From Gari tellinella (taxonomy: Eukaryota > Mollusca > Bivalvia > Cardiida > Psammobiidae), in assembly GCA_922989275.2 (NCBI GenBank), contig OV277857.1, positions 44,927,083-44,991,082 on the forward strand: a stretch of DNA of 64,000 nt. Direction: 5' to 3'. The notes under the pieces are model-generated. The model did no database searches, was not told the origin of the DNA, and saw nothing but the letters and a program-made list of their open reading frames with translations. Every line of letters begins with the position of its first letter. The first letter of the stretch is position 1. This document shows positions 58,501 to 63,958 of this stretch, piece by piece. Both the position numbers and the translations under genes were made by a program.

Positions 58501-61500
58501 ATTGGCTGTTCGGTCTGTAGACTGACTGGTTGATTGAATGACTGTTTCATTCATTAATTCACACATTCATTCACTCATTCACTAATTAATTCGCTAAGCG
58601 TTTTCGCTGTTTGCTTATCTTTTGTGTATGTTAACTCATTTTGCATCGACATTTCATTCAACAGTCTACATGTAGCTGATCGTATTTCACCGCTCTTATG
58701 GTTAATCATTGTATCAATCATTCATTCATTCATTCATTTATTCGTTCATTCATTCATTCATTTGTTCAATCATTCCTATGTGTTTAGTTGGTTGCTTTGC
58801 ATTGTGTTGTATGTATGTGACTTTGTTTTCTTGTTTATTTCTTTCTTATATTTTCATCATGTATGGTGGTCAAATAAAAGCAAACAAACCATCATATATA
58901 TGCATCATACAAAATATTTTCTATAATCTGGCACACGATAGCTTAAAGCAGGCTGAAAGTAAAGCAGAATGTGCCATAAGGCGCATTCTGCATTACTTTC
59001 AACCTGCTTTAAGTGGTCACATGTCTTGAGTTGTCTTCAAATTGAGAAACAGACTATTGGATAAAGGGTTAACCCTTAGCCCGCCAAATAAATTGTCGTC
59101 TGCTATATTTCTCGTCTGCTTCAAGTTTCAAAGTGCTTCAAAGTTGCTCAAAATTGCTGAAAATGTTGTCCGAGTGTCAAACAGCTTGGATCCGGATGAG
59201 ACGCCGAGTTACTCGGCGTCTCATCCGGATTCAAGCTCTTTGCATATGGAGCTATAGTCGTGAGTGGCAGGCTAAGGGTTAATACTTCTCCAGTATTGAA
59301 AAGATTTAAGCTACAAAGAAGTAAATTACTAACAATAAAATTACATCTCATGGAGAATAAAATTAGAAAGAAGAACTGTTTTAAGTGTAGTCTTCCACCA
59401 ACTCACTTTCTCAACACTTTGGTCAAGTGGTTTTTGATTGGGCCAAGTGATATAATAATTAATTTGCATTAGAAGTTTTTCTTTGATTGTTTAATAAAGT
59501 AGACCTTCAGGTCTTCAGAGGCCCCAATTGATTACCTACTCATTCTAGTAAGTGCATGGTCACAACTGTTTGGTTTACTGAAGTTCAACTCTTTGAACCC
59601 TAGTCCCGCATATAGGCGTTATTTTCAAACAGTGAACATGTGAATCGTACTCTTGTCCTATGCAAACAGTGAAGACCCAGATCAGAGGGCTCCAAAAGGA
59701 GCCCTCTGATCAGGGTCTTCACTGTTTGTTATAATGCCAATCATTGACAAAAACATACCTTAAAAGTTAGAAATGGACTAGACTAAAATGGAAACTGGAA
59801 TTGTCCATTTAAAGTTTCAGGGAGGAAAGAGTTAAGTTAATACAAACCAGTCCATTGCCTCTGGTACACCTCGATGTTGAGTCTTTGCCAAAGCCTTCTC
59901 CCTTTAAAATAAAAAATTCAGTTATTCTGAGCCTTTCTAAAAACTATAATCAGAGCAACAGATAAGGGTAGTTTTTCAAAACTTAAAATCTTTATTTTTG
60001 AATTAAACCCTATGGTGTCACTACTCATTAGAATCGTCTCTTCGCGAGAAGATTCTAATGAGTAGTAACACTATAGGATTTGGTGCTGAAATGAGTGATA
60101 AAATGTTTGATTTGTTGAAATAACTATCTCTTATCTGGAGCCCTGCTATAGTAGTTGTTTCATATAAATATGAAATTGGTACAGCCTGAAAATGAACAGT
60201 TGTCAAATTGAACAACGAAAGAACGCTTGTTTTGTCGTTCTGTTATCAGAGTATCACTGAGCCAAATCATACAGTGCCTTTTGGTATCAGTTGTTTGTTG
60301 CTAGTTATGGGAAGTTTCTCGTTTAGCAAAACTGATTAAATTATAACACGCCATTGCACTAGTTCGAATAAATAGGACGGACAGTGCAGGGCAAGAATTT
60401 ATCCCCTCCATAGCAACAAACGTTGACAACCAATCAGAAGGCCCGATAATATGAGAAACATTTGACTGATTCAGATCATGCAGGGAGGTGTATCCAAACG
60501 TAGAAATGACCTAGATATTATTTTTTTATTATTATTTTTATGGATGTTATACTTTATTCGGAGTTTCAACTGTTTTTTAAGCCAGAAAGAAGAATTCTTA
60601 AAAGCAATGTACATGTATGTGCTTTATATATATTCTAAGGCTTAGCCACACGAGAATAGGCGACAACAGTATAGATGCAATGGGGTAATGGGTTAAACAA
60701 GCGTGCATAGAATCAAATTCAATATCATTATGAGTAGTACAGTCAGCAGCTGGTGTTTAACACTATGTGCAACAGACATGCTTAACACATTACATTGGCC
60801 AAACTTACAAGTAAGAAGAACTAGAGCACGATTAATAATGTTTTACAAAATAATACATCACATCATTGCTATTTATCCTGACAATCTACTTATTCCACCA
60901 GACACAAGAACTAGGCACAGCAGTATATTTTGTTTTAGACATGTTGGTTCATCCAAAGATTCCTATAAATATTCGTTTTATCCTACAACCATCACTCAGT
61001 GGAACTTGCTGCCCGCTGTTGCCCACACAGCAGTCACAGTCGACTCATTCAAGACTATCCTCACCGTACCTGTAGTCTCCACCATCTGCTTCTAAACATG
61101 AACCATGTAAATAATTTTAAAACCACATATTCGTCTCTAGGCGAATTCACCAGCACCCTCTTATTATTATTGTTTATCTCCATCAACACTGATGATTTTA
61201 TGAGAAGATGTACCAGGGACTATATCCGATCGGTCCAGACACTGACGAACCAGTGATAGTGATGCAAACCCGAAATCCTGAGCACCATGGAGGAGGGAAG
61301 CCGTCGTTCTATCTACATCTACATGGTACGTCGTCACAGTCACACTTGACTATTACGCGACGGGTGGTTGTCAGAAGAAATAAGAAAAATGAAGTGATAG
61401 ACAGGTAGAAAAGTGGGACAGTTCATAGATAGGAAAATAGTAAAGACTTAGAGTTTCCAACTTCGTTTTCGCCCCTTTAACCTGAACCTCTCCGGTTACG

Positions 61501-62483
61501 GTGGCCGCGGCCGGCACAGCCCCAGGAATCATTAGGAGGTACTTGAAGTTGGAGGGAGACCTATTTAGAAGTTCAATAAGGATAACTCCTGCTTGAAGGA
61601 TACCAAGTCAGGAGAGTCAACAGCTGCCGAGGGCAGGCTGTTCCATGTAGTTATTGTTTTCGGGAAGAAAGAGTTTCTGTAGTAGGCAGTAGATGTAGAT
61701 GGCTGTAGGAACTTCTTACTGTTTGCTGATCTAGTTCTGCTTGAAGCTGGGGTAAGGTAGAGATGCGCTGGAATGTCGACCAAGTCATTGCTGATCTTGA
61801 AAAGCATACATAGTTGGGCTTTGGTCCTGCGGGTCTCCAGTGTCTCCCAGTCCAGGTGTTCAAGCATAGAGGTGACGCTACTGGTGTTATGGTGCCTATT
61901 AGTGACATACCTAGCTGCTCTCCTCTGGACCATCTCTAACTTCCTTATTTGCTCCTTCGTATACGGGCTCCATACTGAGGAACAGTACTCTAGGTGTGGT
62001 CGTACAAGTGAGATGTAGGCAGCTGTCTTGACCTCCTCATCACTGACCCTTAAGTTTCGACGGAGAAAACCTAGAGTACTGTTCCCTTTCTTGGTGATTT
62101 TGTCGGTGTGAATGTTCCAGGAGAGGGTCCTTGTCATGTGCACGCCTAGGTATTTGGTGCATTCCTCTGTGGCCAGCTTGTGCCCTTTAAGGTAGTAGTC
62201 ATACAAGATGGGGGACCTCTTCCTGTGGATTCGTAGGACACTACATTTTTTGTCTTTTGGTTGACTCTGCCGGGAATTGAACGAAACCTCCCGCACTGCA
62301 AACGAATTTAAAGTTGAAGGTAGGCTACGATTCGTAAAATCGCACTTGAAAAATGCAAATTTGGAAATCTTAGGATTTTTCATGTCAACTTATGGCAACC
62401 CTGATACTGCACCGGCAAATATTTACTTACGCTCGATTCTTTGGAAACCCCATTTCAAGTAGTGAATTCAGTGCTTCTGACAT
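40545..62483 (-). CDS. UBXN1: UBXN1 (SAKS1)-type UBA/UBX cofactor of p97, 11 exons, 337 aa
   Basis: Predicted cytosolic adaptor that links ubiquitin to the p97/VCP ATPase. Coding exons in transcript order: 62483-62431, 59901-59848, 56076-55973, 54342-54249, 53648-53517, 52525-52406, 49173-49102, 48006-47955, 45760-45650, 41970-41790, 40585-40545. All junctions are GT-AG, all phases agree, and the total is 1014 nt including the stop. Seen: UBA about 2-40 (EMGFPKNRAEKAL, GVPEAMDWLL), acidic/Pro linker, C2H2 finger C100/C103/H116/H122, a KPLTAEEKQAQLE motif, charged coiled coil about 135-227 (RQRVKEQIEKDKRDRA), an Ala/Pro linker, and UBX about 262-336 with F307-P308-R309 (the p97-binding loop). 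Human UBXN1, from memory, has 297 residues and no such finger. The introns, not the exons, carry the transposons. Confidence 0.93.
40823..41267. mobile_element. MITE H host with nested MITE C (UBXN1 last intron)
   Basis: TACAGTAAAATCTTTCTATT at the left, TTATAGAGAGGTTTACTGTA at the right. Its hairpin is opened at a TTAA by a complete C copy (40953-41204). Confidence 0.7.
40953..41204 (-). mobile_element. MITE C, nested
   Basis: TTAA at both edges, perfect 14-bp ends CCCATTACCCCATA and TATGGGGTAATGGG; hairpin around GTGCCTTAAGGCAC. Confidence 0.85.
41509..41755. repeat. Degenerate MITE A and hairpin L copy 1
   Basis: 41509-41625 keeps eroded A features (CTCAAAACTCTATGATG, GATGATTCTAATAAG, CTTATTTATCTGAAGCC). 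41640-41755 is an L hairpin: TTCTCAAGCATTTGATTGG and CAATCAAATGCTTGAGAA. Confidence 0.55.
41790..41970 (-). CDS. UBXN1: UBXN1 exon 10
   Basis: Codes 265 to G325, most of the UBX domain: IRLTNGQALTQTF, EPLAAVRLYV and SFPRKVF with the FPR loop. Acceptor ACATTTCAG, donor TTAG|GTAGGT. Confidence 0.93.
41981..42240. repeat. K-type 5' fragment and MITE C, right end lost
   Basis: AAACAAGAGGTGCCCAACAG starts next to UBXN1 exon 10. C begins at TTAA 42027-42030 with CCCATTACATAAAA and loses its right terminus. Confidence 0.5.
42398..42645 (-). mobile_element. MITE C
   Basis: Ends CCCATTACCCCATAACC and TATGGGGTAATG. The left target site reads TTGA and the right is altered. The hairpin arms around GCGCCTTAAGGCGC are perfect. 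Confidence 0.7.
43172..43423 (-). mobile_element. MITE B, complete
   Basis: TTAA at both edges; hairpin 43255-43315 nearly perfect with a TCCGTAAGGA centre. Confidence 0.8.
43424..44145. other. No recognised feature (UBXN1 intron 9)
   Basis: A short TGTATCTGTATCTGTATC run at 43504; otherwise unique sequence without coding or repeat signals. Confidence 0.4.
44150..44505. repeat. Degenerate B core, then MITE C
   Basis: 44150-44260 is a decayed B hairpin (CAGTTCAGAACCTGATC, CTACACTGTTTGC). C occupies 44273-44505 with TTAA edges and an intact GCGCCTTAGGGCGC hairpin. Confidence 0.65.
44619..45083 (+). mobile_element. B-subfamily host with a nested foldback element
   Basis: TTAA at 44619-44622 and 45080-45083. 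Here both ends match each other (CCCTTTCAGCCCTA / TAGGGTTGAAAGGG), unlike standard B. Core hairpin GACCAGAGGGCTCC at about 44975-45030. A 211-bp palindrome is inserted in the left half. Confidence 0.7.
44708..44918. mobile_element. 211-bp foldback element with GGGGGGCCAAC ends
   Basis: Two arms of about 85 bp are almost identical inverted copies, e.g. GGTATTACGATGAAATGTTT on the left and AAACATTTCATCGTAATACC on the right, around a 40-bp loop. Only one copy in the window. Confidence 0.75.
45184..45415. mobile_element. MITE F
   Basis: AGGCCCATTTCATAAAACTTT against AAGTTTTATGAAATGTGTCC; arms TCTAATTCTGTCTTATGA and TCACAAGACAGAATAAGA. Confidence 0.65.
45449..45640 (+). mobile_element. MITE A beside the UBXN1 exon 9 donor
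   Basis: CAGGGTTCCAGATAAGTGG to CTTTATCTGGATCCCTG, with TGATC on both sides. Its right edge is 9 bp from exon 9, so in the transcript it starts at intron position +10. Confidence 0.8.
45650..45760 (-). CDS. UBXN1: UBXN1 exon 9
   Basis: Codes 228-264: an Ala/Pro/Ser/Thr linker, then EKKEYTESRLQ leading into the UBX fold. Acceptor GTTTACAG, donor ACAG|GTATGA. A MITE A begins only 9 bp into the following intron. Confidence 0.88.
45845..46975. mobile_element. 1.04-kb element (45901-46941) inside a G-type hairpin
   Basis: Ends TTTACCGTCATTTGCCGAG and its partner ...CTAAAGACGGTAAA share about 25 matched bases, including GTATTGTGCGCA. The flanks (GTATTTCAAGGTTAAAACCTG and TTTTAAATATGGTTATG) form a broken G hairpin, so it inserted near a G centre. 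No coding region; Tigger/pogo-like ends are possible. Confidence 0.6.
46985..47176. mobile_element. MITE H, diverged
   Basis: AGTAAAGCCTTTCTATTATC at the left, GTGGTCGTAATAGAAAGATT at the right; core hairpin around AAGGTGATGGTAATTTGGTA. Confidence 0.55.
47281..47893 (+). mobile_element. Tandem-cored element K3
   Basis: Starts AACAAGACTGCG and CTTATGCCCC; ends GGACGGACGGACAGGACG then GATGCTGGGGGCATAATAAAA-like. The core has about 2.8 tandem units of 173-174 bp; CTAAGTCCAAATTAGGTCAA starts at 47349, 47522 and 47696. Terminal TTATGCCCC and GGGGCATAA are inverted. It lies 62 bp from UBXN1 exon 8. Confidence 0.7.
47955..48006 (-). CDS. UBXN1: UBXN1 exon 8
   Basis: Codes R210 to K227 (QRVKEQIEKDKRDRAAK), matching the RQRVREKIERDKAER block of vertebrate UBXN1. 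Acceptor ATTTCAG, donor AAAG|GTAATT. Confidence 0.88.
48112..48405. repeat. MITE B half and a degenerate GATCAGATGCC palindrome
   Basis: 48112-48249 is the distal half of B in reverse (GGAGCCCTCTGATCAGGG to AGGAAAGAGTTAA). 48345-48400 is a decayed hairpin around ATGCCATGTTACATGG. Confidence 0.55.
48472..48712 (+). mobile_element. MITE C
   Basis: TTAA at both edges, ends CCCTTTACTCCATA and GCTAAAGGTAAAGTG; hairpin around GCACCTTATGGCAC. Confidence 0.75.
49102..49173 (-). CDS. UBXN1: UBXN1 exon 7
   Basis: Codes R186 to R210, coiled coil (MAELEMKKIAEERRREKMEE). Acceptor GTCTGTAG, donor CAAG|GTAATA. Confidence 0.88.
49174..49595. other. No recognised feature (UBXN1 intron 6)
   Basis: Short repeats of TAATCATNATTAT type, otherwise unique AT-rich DNA. 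Confidence 0.4.
49596..49809. mobile_element. MITE E, copy 1
   Basis: TTAA at both edges; ends CCCTTAGCCCGCC and GGCAGGCTAAGGG. Perfect hairpin AAACAGCTTGGATCCGGATG / CATCCGGATCCAAGCTGTTT around GCCGAGTTACTCGGC. Differs from copy 2 at about five positions. Confidence 0.85.
49810..50530. repeat. Mostly unassigned; MITE A core fragment
   Basis: 50262-50325 keeps the A hairpin centre (TTACTACTCATTGGAATCG and partner) without ends. The rest shows nothing recognised. Confidence 0.45.
50590..51095. mobile_element. H-type hairpins flanking a nested MITE C
   Basis: An H core at 50590-50660 and another at 50957-51030 (GCATGATGAGCATAAAAC / TTTTACCTTCACCATGC) surround a complete C at 50706-50957, whose right TTAA is shared with the second hairpin. 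Confidence 0.55.
50706..50957 (-). mobile_element. MITE C, nested
   Basis: TTAA edges, ends CCCTTTACCCCATA and TATTGGGTAAAGG; hairpin around TGTGCCTAAAGGCACA. Confidence 0.8.
51100..51765. other. No recognised feature (UBXN1 intron 6)
   Basis: AT-rich unique sequence; no repeat or coding signal. Confidence 0.4.
51770..51843 (-). other. tRNA-like sequence, Ala(AGC)-like, probably a pseudogene
   Basis: Minus strand contains an A box (TAGCGCAGTCAGT), a loop CTAGCAA with a possible AGC anticodon, and B box GGTTCGAGACC with a mostly paired T stem. The acceptor arms do not pair and the D stem is weak, so a relic or tRNA-derived repeat is more likely than an active gene. Confidence 0.4.
51970..52138 (+). 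mobile_element. MITE A, left end lost
   Basis: Internal AACTGAACAAATTCATC onward, complete hairpin and right end CTTATCTAGAGCCCTG. Confidence 0.7.
52142..52380. mobile_element. MITE F
   Basis: GGGGTCTGTTTCACAAAACTT against AAGTTTTATAAGACGGGCTCC. It ends about 25 bp from UBXN1 exon 6, on the donor side. Confidence 0.65.
52406..52525 (-). CDS. UBXN1: UBXN1 exon 6
   Basis: Codes R146 to R186, a Lys/Glu-rich coiled coil (LKQKRLEKEEDERKQEIQKE). Acceptor TTGACAG, donor AAAG|GTAGAC. Confidence 0.88.
52781..52985 (-). mobile_element. MITE C, core arm shortened
   Basis: CCCTTTACCCCATAGCC at the left. The hairpin lost the GAATGTGCC part of one arm. The right end stops at TTCTTCAGTCGTCGAAC. Confidence 0.6.
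53031..53277. mobile_element. MITE F, diverged
   Basis: GGGGCCCCTCTTACTAAACA against GGCATTTCGTACGACAGGCCC; inner arms CTAATCCTGTCTTGTGACATCT and ATGTCACAAGACAGAATTAG-type. Confidence 0.6.
53365..53500. repeat. Hairpin L, copy 2
   Basis: GTTCTCAAACATTTAATTGG and CCAATTAAAAGTTTGAGAAC, with inner CAGATTTGAG / CTCAAATCTG. Ends 17 bp from UBXN1 exon 5 on the donor side. Confidence 0.6.
53517..53648 (-). CDS. UBXN1: UBXN1 exon 5
   Basis: Codes E102 to R146: CGKLLRNSDEVQFHAAKTNH completes the C-x2-C-x12-H-x5-H finger, then SSFSESVEEVKPLTAEEK. Acceptor TGTTTCAG, donor AAAG|GTACTT. Confidence 0.92.
53736..54062. mobile_element. MITE F and right half of MITE H
   Basis: F at 53736-53917 (GGGGCCCGTTTCATAAAACT / AAGTTTTATGGAAAGAGCCC) with a shortened middle. 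53950-54062 is an H right half ending GTTATAGAGAGGTTTCATTG. Confidence 0.6.
54170..54186 (+). repeat. Poly-G run
   Basis: An uninterrupted G homopolymer near UBXN1 exon 4; length is prone to assembly error. Confidence 0.8.
54249..54342 (-). CDS. UBXN1: UBXN1 exon 4
   Basis: Codes D71 to E102: a Ser/Glu/Pro-rich linker ending in LKCDE, the first Cys of the zinc finger. Acceptor TTTAAG, donor GA|GTACGT. Confidence 0.88.
54417..54598 (+). mobile_element. MITE A
   Basis: CAGGACTCCAGATAAGGAG to CTTATCTGGAGCCCTG; edges CCCAAG and CCAAAG suggest a 6-bp duplication. Confidence 0.8.
54611..54715. repeat. Hairpin L, copy 3
   Basis: ATTGGAATTGAGTCTGCGAT and ATCTCAAATTCAATCCAAAT pair, with GTTCTCAAGTATTTGATC inside. 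Shorter than copies 1 and 2. Confidence 0.5.
54950..55365. mobile_element. Two adjacent MITE C copies in opposite orientation
   Basis: 54950-55122 is a reverse copy with most of its hairpin lost. 55123-55365 is complete, with TTAA at both ends and ends CCCATTACCCCAGA and ATGGGGTAATGGG. They share the TTAA at 55123-55126. Confidence 0.7.
55440..55868. repeat. K2-related fragment, then MITE C
   Basis: 55447-55590 resembles the K2 core near 18117-18260 (GGGCATAATTTGAACAATCTTG, TTTTTAGCTC). C follows at 55617-55868, with GGTAAAGGG at its right end and mismatched hairpin arms. Confidence 0.55.
55973..56076 (-). CDS. UBXN1: UBXN1 exon 3
   Basis: Codes W36 to D71: LLAHDGDPDIDEPM, as in other UBXN1 proteins, then an acidic/polar linker. 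Acceptor CTATAG, donor CACAG|GTAAGC. Confidence 0.9.
56200..56556. mobile_element. MITE B-like and MITE C sharing one TTAA
   Basis: B-like core at 56208-56275 with a CTCCTTAAGGAG centre, ending in TTAA 56349-56352. C starts at that TTAA and ends at TTAA 56553-56556, with one hairpin arm shortened. Confidence 0.65.
56699..56841 (+). mobile_element. MITE A lacking its hairpin core
   Basis: CAGGACTCCAGATAAGAGG to CTTATCTGGAGTCCTG, AGATT on both sides. The central palindrome is reduced to GGTGTTAATAGGG, as expected if replication or repair skipped the stem. Confidence 0.8.
56973..57928 (+). mobile_element. MITE C host of a 702-bp TA element
   Basis: TTAA at 56973-56976 and 57925-57928. The left half runs to 57097 and the hairpin and right half resume at 57800. 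The insert (57098-57799) separates them. Confidence 0.7.
57098..57799. mobile_element. 702-bp TA-flanked element
   Basis: TACAGGACTATAACCTCTGT at the left and AACGGAGGTTATACTGTA at the right, with TA edges. The inside repeats CTCTCTTGACCGG / CTCTCTTAACCGAC motifs. No coding region. Tc1/mariner- or pogo-like by ends only. Confidence 0.65.
57929..58550. other. No recognised feature (UBXN1 intron 2)
   Basis: Unique sequence; open frames here show no familiar domain. Confidence 0.35.
58550..58775 (+). repeat. ATTC-rich microsatellite
   Basis: Imperfect CATT runs, densest at about 58718-58770 (CATTCATTCATTCATTTATT). Confidence 0.8.
58915..59072 (+). mobile_element. MITE C right half
   Basis: AGCTTAAAGCAGGCTGAAAG to GGATAAAGGGTTAA. 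Its terminal TTAA is the left target site of the E element. Confidence 0.65.
59069..59282. mobile_element. MITE E, copy 2
   Basis: TTAA at 59069-59072 and 59279-59282; nearly identical to copy 1 at 49.6 kb over about 206 bp. Few differences imply recent movement. Confidence 0.85.
59585..59835 (-). mobile_element. MITE B next to UBXN1 exon 2
   Basis: CTCTTTGAACCCTAGTCCC to AGGGAGGAAAGAGTTAA; left site TCAA, right TTAA 59832-59835. In the transcript it begins 13 bases after the exon 2 donor. Confidence 0.8.
59848..59901 (-). CDS. UBXN1: UBXN1 exon 2
   Basis: Codes A18 to W36 (EKALAKTQHRGVPEAMD), the rest of the UBA helices. Acceptor TTTTAAAG, donor TG|GTTTGT (weak consensus). A MITE B ends 13 bp downstream of the exon in the intron. 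Confidence 0.88.
59951..60145 (-). mobile_element. MITE A, CAGAGCAACAGATAAG variant
   Basis: Same variant left end as the copy at 10023. Right end CTTATCTGGAGCCCTG. It lies about 50 bp upstream of the exon 2 acceptor in the UBXN1 transcript. Confidence 0.75.
60146..60700. other. No recognised feature; C terminus relic
   Basis: Unique sequence, with a C right-end relic (ATGGGGTAATGGGTTAA) at 60681-60696. Confidence 0.4.
60750..61095 (+). pseudogene. LINE ORF2 C-terminal fragment, + strand
   Basis: Codes the tail of a non-LTR retrotransposon protein: MLNTLHWPNLQVRRTRARLI, then PPDTRTRHSSIF and a YKYSFYPTTITQWNLLP block, as found after the reverse transcriptase in CR1/L2/Jockey-type LINEs. Polymerase and endonuclease domains are absent (5' truncation). 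It is antisense to UBXN1, in intron 1, and faces another LINE fragment tail-to-tail. Confidence 0.7.
61440..62265 (-). pseudogene. LINE ORF2 C-terminal fragment, - strand
   Basis: Open from the truncation point near 62260 to a stop at 61565-61567. Seen: KCSVLRIHRKRSP, YLGVHMTRTLSWNIH, LVRPHLEYCSSVWSPY, KLEMVQRRAARYV, LDWETLETRRTKAQL and SFFPKTITTWNSLP, the standard order downstream of the reverse transcriptase in Jockey/CR1/L2 LINEs. 61440-61564 looks like 3' UTR (GCCGGCCGCGGCCACCG on -). The N-terminal 35-40 residues of the open frame come from intron sequence. Same strand as UBXN1. The frame is open without stops, so insertion is probably recent. Confidence 0.8.
62431..62483 (-). CDS. UBXN1: UBXN1 exon 1
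   Basis: Start codon at 62483-62481. Codes MSEALNSLLEMGFPKNR plus two bases of Ala18; donor GC|GTAAGT. First helix and MGF loop of the UBA domain. Confidence 0.88.
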
Positions 62484-62599
62484 TGCTATATGTATTTCTT
62501 TATTTCTACAAAATAAGCTCAAATCAAGAGGGTAGAGAGGTTCTGTTCTGAAAGTCTAGTTGTATTGAATTTTGCTCCATATACTGAAGAGTTCAGTGG

Positions 62600-62692
62600 G
62601 GTAACGGGTCAAATAGGCCCAAAACCAAATCGGACCCCGAGTCAAATCGGCCCAAAACCAAATCGGACCGGGTCAAATCGGCCCATTTTTTA
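62600..62692 (-). promoter_or_regulatory. Short GC-richer tandem repeat upstream of UBXN1
   Basis: About 2.7 copies of a 29-33 bp unit with CAAATCGGCCCAAAACCAAA, starting some 120 bp upstream of the UBXN1 start codon. It lies in the probable 5' UTR or promoter. Role unknown. Confidence 0.4.
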
Positions 62693-63767
62693 TTTTAGTG
62701 TCAAAGCAGAAAGATTATGCTTGGTTACGGCAAGGAAATATACAGAAGTGTATAATTCCATGGTTACGGTTTATCACTTTTAGACCTTTACGTGTATTTT
62801 GTATTACTAACGTTACATTGATACATATCAGTGATAAGTGAAAATGAAGAATTGAAATTAAACTTATATAATGTCGTACGTGAATTAATTAAGTATAGGC
62901 TAACAATAATGCAATGCTATTCAGAAATTATGCAAATTTCAATTTAACTAAATAAGTAAACGAGGCTATAGTAAAACAAAAAACACGCGACAACAAAAAC
63001 ACATCAAACGTGTATACAATACCATTTTGGATACAGGTCGGAAACAGATCTATAAGTTAAGTTTACCTGATCTCTTAAGATGTCAACTGCAGTTGTTGTC
63101 TGCTTTTATTTCTCAAAGTTTATTTTGTGTTATAACATCAGAAACAAGAAATATCTTTAAAAAAGATATTCGACGGAATGAGTGGTTGAACTAATGCTAT
63201 AGATGGGTGTGCAAAATTGAATGAAATTGAGGTTTTCACAGAATTGTAATATCTTGGATTGAAAAGCAAAACATTCAATTACAGTAATTTTCATGTAAAA
63301 TATAGCTACTAAAGGTCTGTCCTCTACAGAATCACCAAACAATAATTTAAACCGTATCCTGCTGCTCATAAGATTCTTGCATAAATCTACTGTTCTATCA
63401 ATGGAGTTTCTTAAAACAAAGATGTCATAATTATCTAAAAATAGAAACATGCTGTCAGAGCAATTGCAGACTCTTTGCACTAACAATTCACATTCATTTA
63501 CAGTAACTTTTATTTAAAATGCAAAACTATTATGTACAGAAATGCCAAAAAACAATTATTTAAACCGTACCCTATAGCTACTGGTAGGAGATCCTCACAT
63601 TAATCTACTGTTCTATCACTCTTCATTCATGAATGGAGTTTCTTAGAAAAAAGATGTAATATCTTAAAATAGAAGCATGACTGCATCAGCATAGTTAGTC
63701 TGTCTCTCTAAATTTTACACTCACTATTCCTATCCAGTAAAACTGTAATTTTGCATAGACCAGCCTA
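62693..63767. other. No recognised feature upstream of UBXN1
   Basis: AT-rich. Two diverged stretches (63240-63420 and 63495-63680) share ATCTACTGTTCTATCA and AATGGAGTTTCTTA, so this is an old tandem duplication of about 240 bp. No gene seen. Confidence 0.45.
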
Positions 63768-63958
63768 CAGGGCTCCAGATAAGAGGGAGTAAATTGAACA
63801 AATCACATTGTTTCACTCATTTCAACACCAAACCCTATGATGTTACTGCTCATTTGGATCGTCTCGAAGAGATGGTTCAAATGAGTAGTGAGACCATAGG
63901 GTTTAATGCAGAAATAAAGATTTTAAGTTTTGAAATACAACCCTTATCTGGAGCCCTG
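63768..63958 (+). mobile_element. MITE A
   Basis: CAGGGCTCCAGATAAGAGG to CTTATCTGGAGCCCTG. The hairpin arms carry paired changes relative to other copies (CTCATTTGGATCG and GGTTCAAATGAG). Confidence 0.8.

Noticed and set aside
60021..60215. Open frame over the MITE A hairpin at 60 kb
   Set aside because: Same type of shadow translation as other A copies (SNTIGF or similar peptides).
63157..63486. 109-codon minus-strand frame
   Set aside because: AT-rich, part of an old duplication, no recognisable domain or splice context.
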